From an uncultured Fenollaria sp. (GTDB taxonomy: Bacteria; Bacillota; Clostridia; Tissierellales; Peptoniphilaceae), in contig NZ_CAMJVK010000022.1 of NCBI RefSeq assembly GCF_946221515.1, positions 1-26,069 on the forward strand: 26,069 bases of DNA, given 5' to 3'. The position numbers and the translations under genes are program-made. Positions within the stretch are counted from its first letter, which is position 1. Every line of letters starts with the position of its first letter. The notes below the pieces were generated by a model that searched no databases, was not told the origin of the DNA, and saw nothing but the letters and a program-made list of their open reading frames with translations. Positions 1 to 9,073 of the stretch are shown in pieces.

Positions 1-3000
1 GGGTTAGGGTTAGGATTTGGATCCGGATTTGGATTAGGTTCCTCATCTTTAACAAATTCCCAAGTACCGATAATATTTTTATTTTCTGTTATCTTTGTTA
101 TATTTGCTGGTTCCCAGCCTTTGAATGTCCAAGTACCGCCTTCAACTTTTACTTCTGTGCTGTTTAATGATTTAGCTGTATAATCACTATTTGGATTTAC
201 TAATTCTTCTGTTGGTAAAAGATTTTTAACTTCATCTGGTAAATCTTTTCCTTCAGTAGATGATTTAAATACATAAGTAATCTTTAATTTATCTTCTACT
301 GTAATTTCATATTCAGCTTCAAATCCACTTACAAATCTATTTGAATGATTGACAGGTCCAGTTATTGTTATCTTCTTACCATCATCTTTTAATTCAAGTT
401 TATCAACATTATCAATAGGTGTACAAGTTTCTCCTTGTCCATTTCCTCCGCCTGCAGGATTTGTAAGAGCTTCTTCATTTGAATTTGGAAGAGTTTCTTC
501 GTCGTTACCTGTAGTGCCTTCACCAGGATTAGGTGTTTCTTCTGGAGTTCCGTCTTCAGCACTGATTGAATAGTCAAGAACAACTTCTCTATCAGAATCT
601 GGATCTTTTACTGTTAGTTTTAATGTAACTGACTTACCTATCAAATCTCCTAAAGTAAGTCCTGATTTGTTTTCTTTATTAAATTCATTCATTATATCTG
701 CTCCAAAAACAGTCTTGAACATTTGTTCAACTGTCATTCCACTTGTTGGAGCTGCTTCAGCGAATGTTTTTAAATCTCTTTCTTCTTGACTTCCAAATTG
801 AACTTTTATTAAATTATTGTTTTTATAAAGATCTGTTAGTCCAGCTACTATTCCTGTGCCAGAAATATCCATTGCCTTCTTTGTCTTATCAAGTATTTTA
901 ACTGTTACAGTCTTTGTAGTTTCATCAAATTCTGCAGCATAAACTCCGTCTTTGCTTGCAACGCCCGCAAACATTGGGTTTATTGCTTTTTCGAATTCTT
1001 CTTTTATTTCTTCTTCTGTTTTTTCAGGTGCTTTTGGAGTTCCATCTACACCTTTAATTGTATAATCTATAGTTACTTCTTTATTAGATTCTGAATCTAA
1101 AACTGTAAGTGTTAAAATAACTTCTTTGTCTATAAAGTCTGCTAATGTTCCAGTTTTATTTCCTTCTGTTTGTACTGAGTTTAAAATATCTGCTCCGAAA
1201 ACAGTCTTAAATAATTGTTCAACTGTCATTCCGCTTTCTGGAGCTGAGTCAGCTAATGATTTTAAATCTCTTTCTACTTGATTACCAACTTTTAGTTTTA
1301 CAAGATTGTTTTCTTTATAAAGTTTTGTTAATCCAGCTACTATACCTGTTCCAGATATTTCTTTTGCTCCTTGTGTTTTATCTAATATTTTTACTGTTAC
1401 TGTCCTAGTTTGTGGATCGAAGCTGCCTTCGTAAACTCCTTCTTTTGACTTAACGTCTTCAAACATTGGATTGATTACTTCTTCAAATTCTTTTTGTATT
1501 TCTTCATCTGTTTTCGGTGGTTTTTTATCTTCACCACATAATGCAAAGTTAAATCCTAATTTCTTTAAATCTTCATAAGTGAAGTCCTTAGTGTTGTCAT
1601 TCTCATCTGTAAAAGTAAGAACTAAATCATCTAAATCAAGCATTTCACCTACAACGTACTTAGTTGTTGGTTCTGTCTTTGTTTCTATAGATTTAGTATT
1701 TTCAATTCTAAATACACCATCTTTAACAGTTATTTTATCTGTTTCAACAAAAATATTATCATTTATATAAACTTTTAATTTCTTTTCATTATCAGTAATG
1801 TTTAAAATTGTATTATTATCAACATCACTATAAACAGCTGGAGTCTCGTCATTAGGCATAGAAACTTTTAAGCCGTAATCATCAAATTTTGCATAAGGTA
1901 CATCTCTAGTAACTTCTTCTTGACTTGTAGAGCCTTTCTTTGGTGAAGTTAGAGTTACTACTAGTTTATTTAAATCAAGTTTAGTTTCACTTGGATCTTT
2001 ATCTATTTTATAATATGTTGTTGGTTGAGTTTTTATTGTAATATTAGTAATATTATCTTTATCAAAGCCGTCATTATTTATTATTAGCTTGCCTGTATAA
2101 GCTATTTTGTTCTTATACATAACTTTTATAGATTTTCCATTGTACTGATCATATGATAAAGGTGTTCCATTTGCTGGTTCAACAGTTACTTCTGTACCAA
2201 AGTTTTCAAAAGGTAAGTAGAATGGCGCCTTATTTTCTTCATATATACCAAGAACCATGTGGCTTAAATCAAGTTTTGGATTATCTTCGTCTGTATAATC
2301 AAGCTTTGGATCTCCTTCAACTTCTAGAGATGAATATACATCTATTCTTTCTCTTGATTCAGTTTCCTTCCACGCGTTTTTAAATGCAACGTTACTGTCT
2401 TCAGTAACTTTAGTATCTTTACTTAATTTCTCTACACTAAAATTATCAAAGTTTAATATTTTATAAAAATTGTCCTCGTCATCCTTGCCAAACCATATTA
2501 TATTTTCATATTTTATATCTTCATCTTGATATCCTGATTTACCATCTTTCTTAACTATATATGTGTCTTTAATACTAAAGTATTTTTCTATTTCACCATT
2601 TAATTTTGTATATTCATTAAGTTTAAATTGCCTTACCACATGATTTTCTGCGTCAGTAGTTATTTCATAAAGATCTACATTAATCTTATCTTGATTGTAA
2701 TAATAATTAGCATTTATAGCAGAACTGTAGTCTTTATCAAGATATTTATCATACTCTTGCGGATATATAATGGTGCTTTCTAAATTTATATAATCCATAT
2801 CTTGATCGAAACCTTTTAAATCATTTTTTCTTACAGACCAACATACAAACTTTTTGCCTTGAGCTTTAGTTTCTGCTGCTCTTATTTGACTTAAAATATC
2901 TTGATATGTTGTCTTTTCAGTAATATTAATCACTTTAGTTTGATCATTACTATTATGCAGAGTAAGAGTCAAGTCTGGTTTTTTTTCATATTCAATGTTA

Positions 3001-3631
3001 ATTTCTTTATTAGTACTTATTTTTCCATAAATTCTTGTTTTTATAAACTTGCCCTCAGGTGCAAATAAATTATAACCTGCTAAATATGCAGTCTCACCAC
3101 TACCATACAAAATATTTACAGAATATAATGGATTTACATAAAATTTAATAGAAGCATTAGTTTCATATTCACGAGTATTTCTATACTTATATAATCTTCC
3201 TTCTCCTGTATTGACAGTTAATGTAACCCATTTAGATGGTCTATTAGCAATTCTATCTGCAGGTATAAAATTAGGTGTATACCCATCGACAATTATGTCA
3301 ACAGTAATAGCTTTATTAGGCATTGGTATACCATTATAATCTATCTTAACAACATCTACATACGCTACTGTTTGATAAGACCTTTCACTATCTTCATAAT
3401 ATATCACGGTTCCAGCTTTAAGCTTCGCTCCATTGCTAATTGGTACTTTATTATCACCGTCCTTATAATAAAGTCCATTTGGGTAGTTGGCAGGTATATC
3501 CATGCTCTTGTTAATTGTTACTGTGTAACTATCGTTACCAGCACCCCCCCATCTGCGTATAGCGTGATACCTGATGAAAGCATCATGGCTAGTACAAGTA
3601 TCAAGCTAAGAAATCTTTTTGCGTTTTTCAT
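1..3631 (-). CDS. Giant secreted surface adhesin with Ig-like modules and SHIRT domain; N-terminal frameshift, C-terminus outside window
   Basis: The ATG at 3631 follows AAAGGAG at 8 nt. It opens with a signal peptide (MKNAKRFLSLILVLAMML, likely cleaved after LYA at residue 26). The frame then meets a G7 tract (3544-3550) and stops at 3518. One frame over, the sequence stays open from the tract to base 1, about 1,180 codons. In order that frame shows: an N-terminal region of extended strands; three Ig-like modules, two with the shared pattern PTTxY...LDLxxLV and the first more diverged (about 2320, 2040 and 1660); two tandem ~160-residue repeats; an Asn/Glu/Gly/Pro-rich linker (about 540-430); a SHIRT-type domain (about 285-45, with ITYVFKSSTEG, LPDEV, TWTFKGWE, GTWEF); and an Asn-Pro linker at the window edge. 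SHIRT domains are rigid spacers in Gram-positive adhesins. The wall anchor would lie left of base 1. An adhesion role is inference. As sequenced only a 37-residue peptide is made; an ATG at 3503 would give a protein without a signal peptide. Confidence 0.85.
545..1029 (-). repeat. Tandem protein repeat 2 of the adhesin
   Basis: Second copy, beginning TEEEIKEEFEKAINPMF and ending near DYSISAEDGTP, followed by the low-complexity Asn/Glu/Gly/Pro linker. It differs from repeat 1 mostly at exposed-looking positions and at the turn after KTVFGADI. The DNA copies have drifted, so recent duplication is unlikely. Confidence 0.85.
1033..1512 (-). repeat. Tandem protein repeat 1 of the adhesin
   Basis: About 160 codons in the restored frame, beginning TDEEIQKEFEEVINPMF and ending near DYTIKGVDGTP. 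It aligns along its whole length with the adjacent copy to the left, sharing VTVKILDKT, ISGTGIVAGLT, SGMTVEQ and KTVFGADI. More than half of the residues are identical by eye. I do not recognise the fold. Confidence 0.85.
3544..3550 (-). repeat. G7 homopolymer breaking the adhesin frame (candidate phase-variation tract, OFF)
   Basis: On the coding strand this reads GCAGAT-G7-TGCTGG, directly behind the predicted signal-peptidase site. With seven G the frame runs eight more codons and stops (TAA at 3518). With six G it stops at TGG-TAA after two GGG codons. With eight G (or five) it enters the long open frame that reaches the window edge. The context AGAT-(G)n-T is the same as at 19735-19742. 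No other G or C run of six or more was found in the window. Confidence 0.85.
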
Positions 3632-3729
3632 TCTAAAACTCCTTTCTTTATTAGCAAGTCTTCCTTGCCTCTGTTTGGCGGACTGTCCATTCTTTTTTAT
3701 TATCCACCTAAACATAAAATGTTACTTTA

Positions 3730-3758
3730 ATTATACCTCTTATTTTTATATAAGTCAA
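3730..3758 (-). promoter_or_regulatory. Sigma-A promoter of the adhesin gene
   Basis: TTGACT (3753-3758), a 17-nt spacer and a perfect TATAAT (3730-3735). The predicted transcript starts near 3723 and has a ~90-nt leader. The leader includes a small hairpin (GCAAG-GAAGA-CTTGC, 3654-3668) just upstream of the AAAGGAG ribosome binding site. Confidence 0.8.
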
Positions 3759-3848
3759 TCACTTTATTTTGCTATATAAAAAAATCTTATATATCTGTCA
3801 TTCTTCATAAATTTATTCTATAATAAACAATTTTTTCATTATATTTGC

Positions 3849-3881
3849 AAAAAAGAAAGACTCTTTCGAGCCTATCTTTCT
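3849..3881 (-). terminator. Intrinsic terminator of the small ORF unit
   Basis: Minus-strand RNA forms AGAAAGA-tagg-CTC-GAAA-GAG-TCTTTCT, a stem with a GAAA tetraloop and a one-sided bulge, followed directly by a U run. It lies immediately after the 30-codon ORF. Confidence 0.75.
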
Positions 3882-3891
3882 CTGGTAAATT

Positions 3892-3984
3892 TTAATTTGG
3901 AGGTTTCTTGAAGTGTATTTTGTCCGCTTTCTTGTAGATATAAGGATACTTAGTAAGTGAAAACGCTAATGACTTTAATTTCAT
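3892..3984 (-). CDS. Small 30-residue protein candidate
   Basis: A 31-codon ORF starting MKLKSLAFSLTKYPYIY and ending KKPPN. It has a strong AAAGGAG Shine-Dalgarno 8 nt before the ATG and an intrinsic terminator 11 bases past the stop codon. A TATAAT lies about 43 nt upstream of the ATG. The peptide is basic (about nine Lys) and aromatic-rich; it has no clear membrane span and no Cys. It sits alone between the adhesin promoter and the divergent AI-2E transporter. I do not recognise the family. The complete RBS-ORF-terminator architecture is the main support. The alternative is a small RNA with a fortuitous ORF. Confidence 0.55.
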   Translation of the reverse strand: MKLKSLAFSLTKYPYIYKKADKIHFKKPPN

Positions 3985-4026
3985 TCAACACACTCCTTTA
4001 ATTAATTTGAAAATTCCTACACTTAT

Positions 4027-4032
4027 ATTATA
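4027..4032 (-). promoter_or_regulatory. Candidate -10 element for the small ORF
   Basis: Perfect TATAAT on the minus strand, 43 nt upstream of the small ORF start. No good -35 is visible at 16-18 nt; TTAACC at a 20-nt spacer is the nearest match. Confidence 0.35.
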
Positions 4033-4093
4033 AGGCATATCGCGTCTTTTGTGGTTAAGTGCGTGTAAAGTTTAGGTAAATTTTAATTTTGTA

Positions 4094-4122
4094 TTGAATT
4101 AGCTTTCTTTCTGTTGTATAAT
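4094..4122 (+). promoter_or_regulatory. Sigma-A promoter of the AI-2E family transporter
   Basis: TTGAAT (4094-4099), a 17-nt spacer and TATAAT (4117-4122). Predicted start near 4129, a 16-nt leader, then the AAGGGGG ribosome binding site (4132-4138) ahead of the ATG at 4145. Confidence 0.8.
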
Positions 4123-4144
4123 TAGCTTATAAGGGGGCATAATT

Positions 4145-5287
4145 ATGGATGAAAAATACGATAAAAAAGCCTTTAAGTTTTATAGAAATTTGATTGCTTT
4201 TGGAATAATTTTATACATTTTGCTAAATAATTTGCATATGATTTGGCACTACTTCAACGTTTTCTTAGGCATCATCACGCCTTTCTTAGCCGGAGGCTTT
4301 GTTGCTTTTATACTTAATATACCACTTAAGTTGTTTGAAGAGAAAATTTTTAAGAAGTGGCAGCCGAAGAAAAAAGGCTGCAAGCGTGCTGTTTGCTTGC
4401 TTCTTACGCTTCTATCTCTTGCTCTAATTATCTTCTTACTTATTTATATAGTTGGTCCAAGGGTTCAAGCTTCACTAATAAGTGTTGTTGAAAAGCTTCC
4501 TGAATTTGAAAATCAACTTGTGAAGATACCAGTACTTAAAGACTATGAAGAGAACATTCACGAAATATTCTCAAAGATTAATATCAATAGCGCTCAAAAG
4601 GCTCTGATCGACTATATCAAAAATGCTAATACTGATTTATTTAACACTATTGTATCAAGGGTTGGCTCTGTACTAAACACTTTATTTGGTGTCTTAATGG
4701 GCTTTGTCTTCGCTATATATGCCTTAATCTCTAAGGAGGATCTGTCTAGAAAGTCTAAGGAGCTTTTATACTCAGCTTTACCTGAGAGATGGGCTGACAA
4801 GCTTGTTAAGCTTGGTAAGATTATCTTTGAAAACTTCTACAATTTCTTCACTGGTCAGTTCATCGAGGCTTTGGTCTTTGGCGCAATGTGCTTTGTAGGT
4901 ATGCTTATATTTAGATTCCCATTCGCTCCAGCCATATCCATAATCATGGGGCTTGGCGCTTTAATACCAATACTAGGTGCCTACATCGGTGTTTTCACTG
5001 GCGCACTGCTAATACTTTTACAATCACCGTTCAAGGCTTTGATGTTCATAGTATTTATAATAGTCTTGCAACAATTTGATGGCAATGTTACTTATCCAAG
5101 GATAGTTGGCAACAAGGTCGGCTTACCTGCAATGTTTGTAATTGTGGCAATAACTGTAGGTGGCGCGCTATTTGGCGTCACTGGCATGATACTTTTCGTT
5201 CCTCTGTTCTCGACTATATATGAACTTCTTACTATATATAAGAACAAGAGGCTTAAAGAGAAAGGCATTAATATAAAAACAAAATAG
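4145..5287 (+). CDS. AI-2E family transporter (UPF0118 permease)
   Basis: This 380-residue integral membrane protein has the family layout. A first hydrophobic hairpin (about residues 14-60) includes the PFLAGGFVAFILNIPL segment. A second membrane pair lies around residues 80-110, followed by a long extracytoplasmic stretch with amphipathic helices (about 110-175). A cluster of C-terminal membrane segments contains LIPILGAYIG, VLQQFDGNVTYPRIVG and GLPAMFVIVAI, which are hallmark family motifs. Members have been linked to AI-2 export, Na+/H+ antiport or other small-molecule efflux; the substrate cannot be read from sequence. It is the only clear plus-strand gene here, with its own promoter and terminator, so it is monocistronic. 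Length is normal for the family. Confidence 0.93.
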   Translation: MDEKYDKKAFKFYRNLIAFGIILYILLNNLHMIWHYFNVFLGIITPFLAGGFVAFILNIPLKLFEEKIFKKWQPKKKGCKRAVCLLLTLLSLALIIFLLIYIVGPRVQASLISVVEKLPEFENQLVKIPVLKDYEENIHEIFSKININSAQKALIDYIKNANTDLFNTIVSRVGSVLNTLFGVLMGFVFAIYALISKEDLSRKSKELLYSALPERWADKLVKLGKIIFENFYNFFTGQFIEALVFGAMCFVGMLIFRFPFAPAISIIMGLGALIPILGAYIGVFTGALLILLQSPFKALMFIVFIIVLQQFDGNVTYPRIVGNKVGLPAMFVIVAITVGGALFGVTGMILFVPLFSTIYELLTIYKNKRLKEKGINIKTK

Positions 5288-5299
5288 CTTAGATAAGAG

Positions 5300-5330
5300 A
5301 AATGCACTTCGCGAGCGAAGTGCATTTTTT
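5300..5330 (+). terminator. Intrinsic terminator, probably bidirectional
   Basis: Perfect 12-base inverted repeat AATGCACTTCGC/GCGAAGTGCATT (5301-5312, 5315-5326) followed by T6 on the plus strand. On the minus strand the same hairpin is followed by TTCTCTT, so it can also end the convergent operon that finishes at 5362. Confidence 0.9.
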
Positions 5331-5361
5331 CTGTATATTTATGTTTTAATTTGAAAGAAGC

Positions 5362-6792
5362 TTACTTAACTGCTTTTAACAAAGCTTTTAAGAACTCCCA
5401 CATTCTAGCTGTTGACTTGATATCTAGATGTTCTCTGTTTGTATGAACGTCGTAGATGTTTGGTCCAAAGCTTATCATCTTAGTATTTGGTAGGATTTGT
5501 TTTAGTAGACCGCATTCAAGTCCTGCGTGTATAGCGCTTACTTCTGCGTCTTCACCTGTAACTTCTTTATAAACCTTTGATACTAAATCTCTTAGTACTG
5601 GGTCTTCATCGAATTCCCATGAAGGATATGCCTCTGATAGTTCAACTTTGCCGCCAAGTACTTCAGTCATGATTCTAACTTCTTCTCTTACTTCAACTAG
5701 TGCTGCGTCTGATGAGCTTCTGATTGAGCATAGATAGTTCACACCATTTCCCTCAGTTCTTAATACAGCTGCGTTACAGCTTGTCATTACAAGGCCTTCT
5801 ATGTCCTTAGACATGTAGATAACGCCGTGTGGAGCAAGCATTAAGAAGTTTATGATTCTGTTAGTATCCTTCTTAGTCATTACTTTTTCAGCTTTTACTT
5901 CTTTAAATTCAAGGCTCATATTTGGGTCTTCTACGTGATAATCTTTTTTGATGTGATTAAATAAATCATTCATCGCATCTTTAACTTTAGCGTAGTCTGT
6001 ATGAACTATAGTAGCCTTAGCTACATTGGCGATGGCGTTGTGCTTAGTACCGCCTTCGATTGAAGCTAATCTTAGTTTATCGCAGTTGCATTCATTTAAT
6101 AATCTTGCTAAAACTTTGATAGCGTTTGCTCTTTGCTTAATGATTTCCATACCGCTGTGTCCGCCAGTAAAGCCCTTTAAGCTGATTTCTAGAGCTGACT
6201 CAGTATTGTCTTCAAATTCAACTTCGAATTTTGATTCACTATTGACACCGCCTGAGCTTGATGATAAGAATATACCTTCTTCTTCAGAGTCGATATTGAA
6301 TAGGTAATCGCCGCTTAGGTGCTCGTTTGTTAAGTTTACTGCTCCGACCATTGATGTTTCTTCAGCTGTTGTAAAAACTGCTTCGATGGCTGGGTGCTCG
6401 ATGTCGTCCGCATCAAGTACTGCAAGTGCCATAGCAACTGCTATACCATCGTCAGCGCCAAGTGTTGTATCATTTGCTCTTAAGTAGTCTCCGTCAACTA
6501 TCATTTCGATTGGATCTTTAGAGAAATCATGCTTGCTATCTAAACCTTTTTCGCAAACCATATCCATATGTCCTTGTAGGATAACCTTTGGAGCATTTTC
6601 ATAGCCCTTAGTAGCGCCCTTGTGTATAACGATGTTTAGCGCCTCATCTTGCCAAACGTCTAAATTTCTTTCCTTAGCCCAATTGTATAGAAAATCAGAA
6701 ATTCTCTTTTCGTCGCCTGATCCTCTTGGGATTTGGTTAATCTCTTTAAACCAATGAAAAACCTCTTGTGCTGGTAAATCTTTGTAGTCCAT
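5362..6792 (-). CDS. pepD: Aminoacyl-histidine dipeptidase (M20C, PepD-like)
   Basis: A 476-residue cytosolic zinc metallopeptidase that cleaves Xaa-His and broader dipeptides. The metal site is visible: GHMDMV (H75, D77), TTLGADDGIA (D114), TAEETSMVGA (E144/E145) and NIDSEEEG (D168), with a C-terminal DVHTNREHLDI histidine. The GGHSGM segment marks the M20 lid/dimerisation domain. Length fits the bacterial PepD family. The ATG has AGGAGG at 8 nt. It is the last gene of the long minus-strand operon, 11 nt behind the glutaredoxin. A peptide-nutrition role suits a likely amino-acid-fermenting anaerobe (inference). Confidence 0.95.
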   Translation of the reverse strand: MDYKDLPAQEVFHWFKEINQIPRGSGDEKRISDFLYNWAKERNLDVWQDEALNIVIHKGATKGYENAPKVILQGHMDMVCEKGLDSKHDFSKDPIEMIVDGDYLRANDTTLGADDGIAVAMALAVLDADDIEHPAIEAVFTTAEETSMVGAVNLTNEHLSGDYLFNIDSEEEGIFLSSSSGGVNSESKFEVEFEDNTESALEISLKGFTGGHSGMEIIKQRANAIKVLARLLNECNCDKLRLASIEGGTKHNAIANVAKATIVHTDYAKVKDAMNDLFNHIKKDYHVEDPNMSLEFKEVKAEKVMTKKDTNRIINFLMLAPHGVIYMSKDIEGLVMTSCNAAVLRTEGNGVNYLCSIRSSSDAALVEVREEVRIMTEVLGGKVELSEAYPSWEFDEDPVLRDLVSKVYKEVTGEDAEVSAIHAGLECGLLKQILPNTKMISFGPNIYDVHTNREHLDIKSTARMWEFLKALLKAVK

Positions 6793-6803
6793 AATTTTAC
6801 CTC

Positions 6804-7037
6804 CTAAAAATTTTCTTTGAAATACTTAATTATATCGTCTGATTCGTAAAGCGGCTTGCCATCAATGAATAGGCATGGCACTTGGTCCTTTCCGCCTCTT
6901 TTGATTAAGTCTTCGTTGTTATTTCCCTCTTTGATGTCAACAAGTTCAACGTCCTTAATTTGACAGTTGTCCATCATGTAGTTTAATACCTTTTGACAGA
7001 ATGGGCACTCAGCCTTGTAATAAAGTTCTAATTTCAT
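6804..7037 (-). CDS. Glutaredoxin-family thiol oxidoreductase
   Basis: A 77-residue single-domain thioredoxin fold with the CPFC redox motif at residues 11-14 and the cis-proline segment QVPCLFIDG. The C-terminal ESDDIIKYF helix is typical of glutaredoxins. The extra cysteine directly after the cis-proline is not essential but is conspicuous. It should reduce disulfides or glutathione/low-molecular-weight-thiol adducts in the cytoplasm; the natural thiol partner is unknown. RBS AGGAGG is 6 nt before ATG. It lies 9 nt behind the RNase H-like gene and 11 nt ahead of pepD, so it is cotranscribed. Confidence 0.92.
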   Translation of the reverse strand: MKLELYYKAECPFCQKVLNYMMDNCQIKDVELVDIKEGNNNEDLIKRGGKDQVPCLFIDGKPLYESDDIIKYFKENF

Positions 7038-7046
7038 CTTAACCTC

Positions 7047-7976
7047 CTAAATACTACCTAATTTAATTATATTTCGAATAAATAATTTATTTTGTATACG
7101 TATAGGAACAATGCCTTCCTCAACTAAGTCCTCTCCGTCGAAGTCCTCGCTCTTTAAGCTAGCAAGGGAGCTCTTCTCAAGGTATTTCACCTTGCGCGCA
7201 TCCTTCATATAGCCAGTCTTTAACGTAAACTCAAGATGCCTACGCTCCTCATCCTCTTCAATGAGGTAGCCTGTTTCCTCTACATAAGTATTAATACCCA
7301 TATCGGTAGTAAAATCAATCATCAAGATGTCTTTTTTTATGCTGTGCTTATCGAATTTGTATTTGCGTCCGTCTATGTCTATGGTGATCTTCTCATCCAA
7401 TAGGTCCAGTATAGACATAGTTGCCGGCATATACAAAAGGTCATCGTAGTTATGAAGGACAAATCTATCAAAACTTTCTTGATTTTTGTTCTTCACATAG
7501 TCTTTGTAAAAGCTGATGCACTCGCCACCATTGTAACGGTCTTCTCTAATGATGCCAAGCTTCTTCTCAATATTCTTTTGTTTAAGCCCATCAAGCTTTA
7601 GCGTGTCCTTGTGTAATCTAAGTTTTTCATACATATCAAAGGAGTCCATGGCTATGGGCTCTATGCCATAACGCTCGGACCTCTTCGCGATGAAAGGAAG
7701 GTCAAAGGAGTTTCCGTTATAAGTAACGACTGTCTTGTAGCCCTTAAGCCTCTTATTCATTAGCTTAAGAATTTCTTCTTCCTCATCTCTATCCTCAGCT
7801 ATGAGCTGCGTTATGTGCATTGTCAACTTCTTTAAGTCAATAAAAACTAGCCCGATGAGGTAGATAAAGCTTCTCATGGGGCTAAGTCCTGTCGTTTCAA
7901 TATCAAGAAAAACAGCTTCCTCATCGTAGTACTTTGACTTAAAAGTTAATTTTTCATCATATTCTAAAATTTTCAT
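7047..7976 (-). CDS. RNase H-like / DnaQ-fold 3'-5' exonuclease domain protein (YprB-like)
   Basis: A 309-residue protein. The N-terminal ~190 residues form a ribonuclease H-like exonuclease domain with the expected acidic sites: FLDIETTGL (D25, E27), TYNGNSFDLPFI (D92) and HNYDDLLYM (H175, D179). This matches the RNase_H_2 family (YprB type). The C-terminal ~110 residues are strand-rich, with no motif I recognise, and may be substrate-binding. The start codon overlaps the ychF stop by one base (TAATG), implying translational coupling. The nucleic-acid substrate is unknown. Confidence 0.85.
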   Translation of the reverse strand: MKILEYDEKLTFKSKYYDEEAVFLDIETTGLSPMRSFIYLIGLVFIDLKKLTMHITQLIAEDRDEEEEILKLMNKRLKGYKTVVTYNGNSFDLPFIAKRSERYGIEPIAMDSFDMYEKLRLHKDTLKLDGLKQKNIEKKLGIIREDRYNGGECISFYKDYVKNKNQESFDRFVLHNYDDLLYMPATMSILDLLDEKITIDIDGRKYKFDKHSIKKDILMIDFTTDMGINTYVEETGYLIEEDEERRHLEFTLKTGYMKDARKVKYLEKSSLASLKSEDFDGEDLVEEGIVPIRIQNKLFIRNIIKLGSI

Positions 7977-9073
7977 TATACATTAAACCTGAAGTAAACT
8001 ATATCTCCTTCTTGCATAATATAGTCCTTGCCTTCTAGCCTCATAAGACCCTTCTCTTTTACTTTGTTCATGGACATATCGTTGGCTACAAGGTCATCAT
8101 AGCTAACAACTTCCGCACGTATAAAGCCTCTAGCGATGTCTGAGTGTATCTTAGCTGCAGCGTCAACGGCTTTAGTGCCCTTCTTAATAGTCCACGCTCT
8201 TGTCTCGTCTTCACCAGTTGTTAAGAAGCTCATTAGGCCAAGTAGCTTATAGCTCTTTCTTATAAGTCTATCTAGACCGGACTCTTTAATGCCCATGTCT
8301 TCAAGAAAAGCCTTTCTCTCTTCATCATCAAGTTCACTCATCTCTTCTTCAATCTTAACTGAGATTGGTACTATCTCAGAGCCTTCTGCTTCGGCGTATT
8401 CCCTAAGCTTGTCAACGTATTTATTGTCCTTTAAATCATTGATGTAGTCATCTTCAGATACATTTAAAACGTAGATAATTGGTTTTAAGCTAAGTAGGTT
8501 AAATCCTCTAAGCATAGCCTTTTGATCGTCGTTAAGCTCAAGGACTCTGGCTGACTTTCCTTCTTCAAGAACTTTTTTCACTTCATTAAGTAAATCAAGT
8601 TCTGCTTGTAAAGACTTGTCGCCCTTCACTTGCTTTGTTAGTTTTTGTATTCTCGCTTCAACCATGTCTAAGTCAGAGAAGATAAGTTCTAGGTTTATAG
8701 TCTCTATATCTCTGATTGGGTCTATGTTTCCATCGACATGGACAATGTTTTCGTCTTCAAAAACTCTTAACACGTGGACAATGGCTTCGACTTCCCTTAT
8801 ATGCGATAAGAACTTATTGCCAAGGCCCTCGCCCTTTGACGCGCCCTTAACAAGACCAGCTATATCATAAAACTCAATTACAGCTGGAATTGTTTTCTTC
8901 GATTTATTTACATCTGTTAATATTTTTAGTCTCTCATCTGGCACTTCAACAACGCCGACATTTGGGTCTATGGTGCAGAATGGGTAGTTAGCTACCTCTG
9001 CTCCCGCCTTTGTCACGGCGTTAAAAAGTGTTGACTTACCAACGTTTGGTAGTCCTACTATACCTAATTTCAT
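7976..9073 (-). CDS. ychF: Redox-regulated ATPase YchF (Obg-family P-loop protein)
   Basis: A 365-residue translation-factor-like ATPase that binds ribosomes and modulates translation under stress. The P loop GLPNVGKST is at residues 7-15, switch/G3 is YDIAGLVKGASKGEGLG, and the NKxD position reads NVSE, the change that gives YchF its ATP over GTP preference. The middle contains the alpha-helical insertion. The C-terminal ~85 residues are a TGS domain (FLTTGEDETRAW to DIVYFRFNV). Length is exact for the family. Its start overlaps the epimerase stop by one base (TAATG). Confidence 0.97.
   Translation of the reverse strand: MKLGIVGLPNVGKSTLFNAVTKAGAEVANYPFCTIDPNVGVVEVPDERLKILTDVNKSKKTIPAVIEFYDIAGLVKGASKGEGLGNKFLSHIREVEAIVHVLRVFEDENIVHVDGNIDPIRDIETINLELIFSDLDMVEARIQKLTKQVKGDKSLQAELDLLNEVKKVLEEGKSARVLELNDDQKAMLRGFNLLSLKPIIYVLNVSEDDYINDLKDNKYVDKLREYAEAEGSEIVPISVKIEEEMSELDDEERKAFLEDMGIKESGLDRLIRKSYKLLGLMSFLTTGEDETRAWTIKKGTKAVDAAAKIHSDIARGFIRAEVVSYDDLVANDMSMNKVKEKGLMRLEGKDYIMQEGDIVYFRFNV

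Noticed and set aside
1..14. Telomere-like GGGTTA repeats at the window edge
   Set aside because: On the minus strand these are codons of the Asn-Pro-rich linker of the adhesin and are in its open frame; they continue as variant Asn-Pro and Asp-Pro codons.
3632..3715. Upstream ATG at 3715 as the adhesin start
   Set aside because: It has no Shine-Dalgarno and would bury the signal peptide; the ATG at 3631 has AAAGGAG at ideal spacing.
6026..6307. Plus-strand ORF of 93 codons inside pepD, and similar antisense ORFs inside ychF, the epimerase, the protease and ppk
   Set aside because: They are mirror frames of clearly functional genes, lack ribosome binding sites and have implausible composition.
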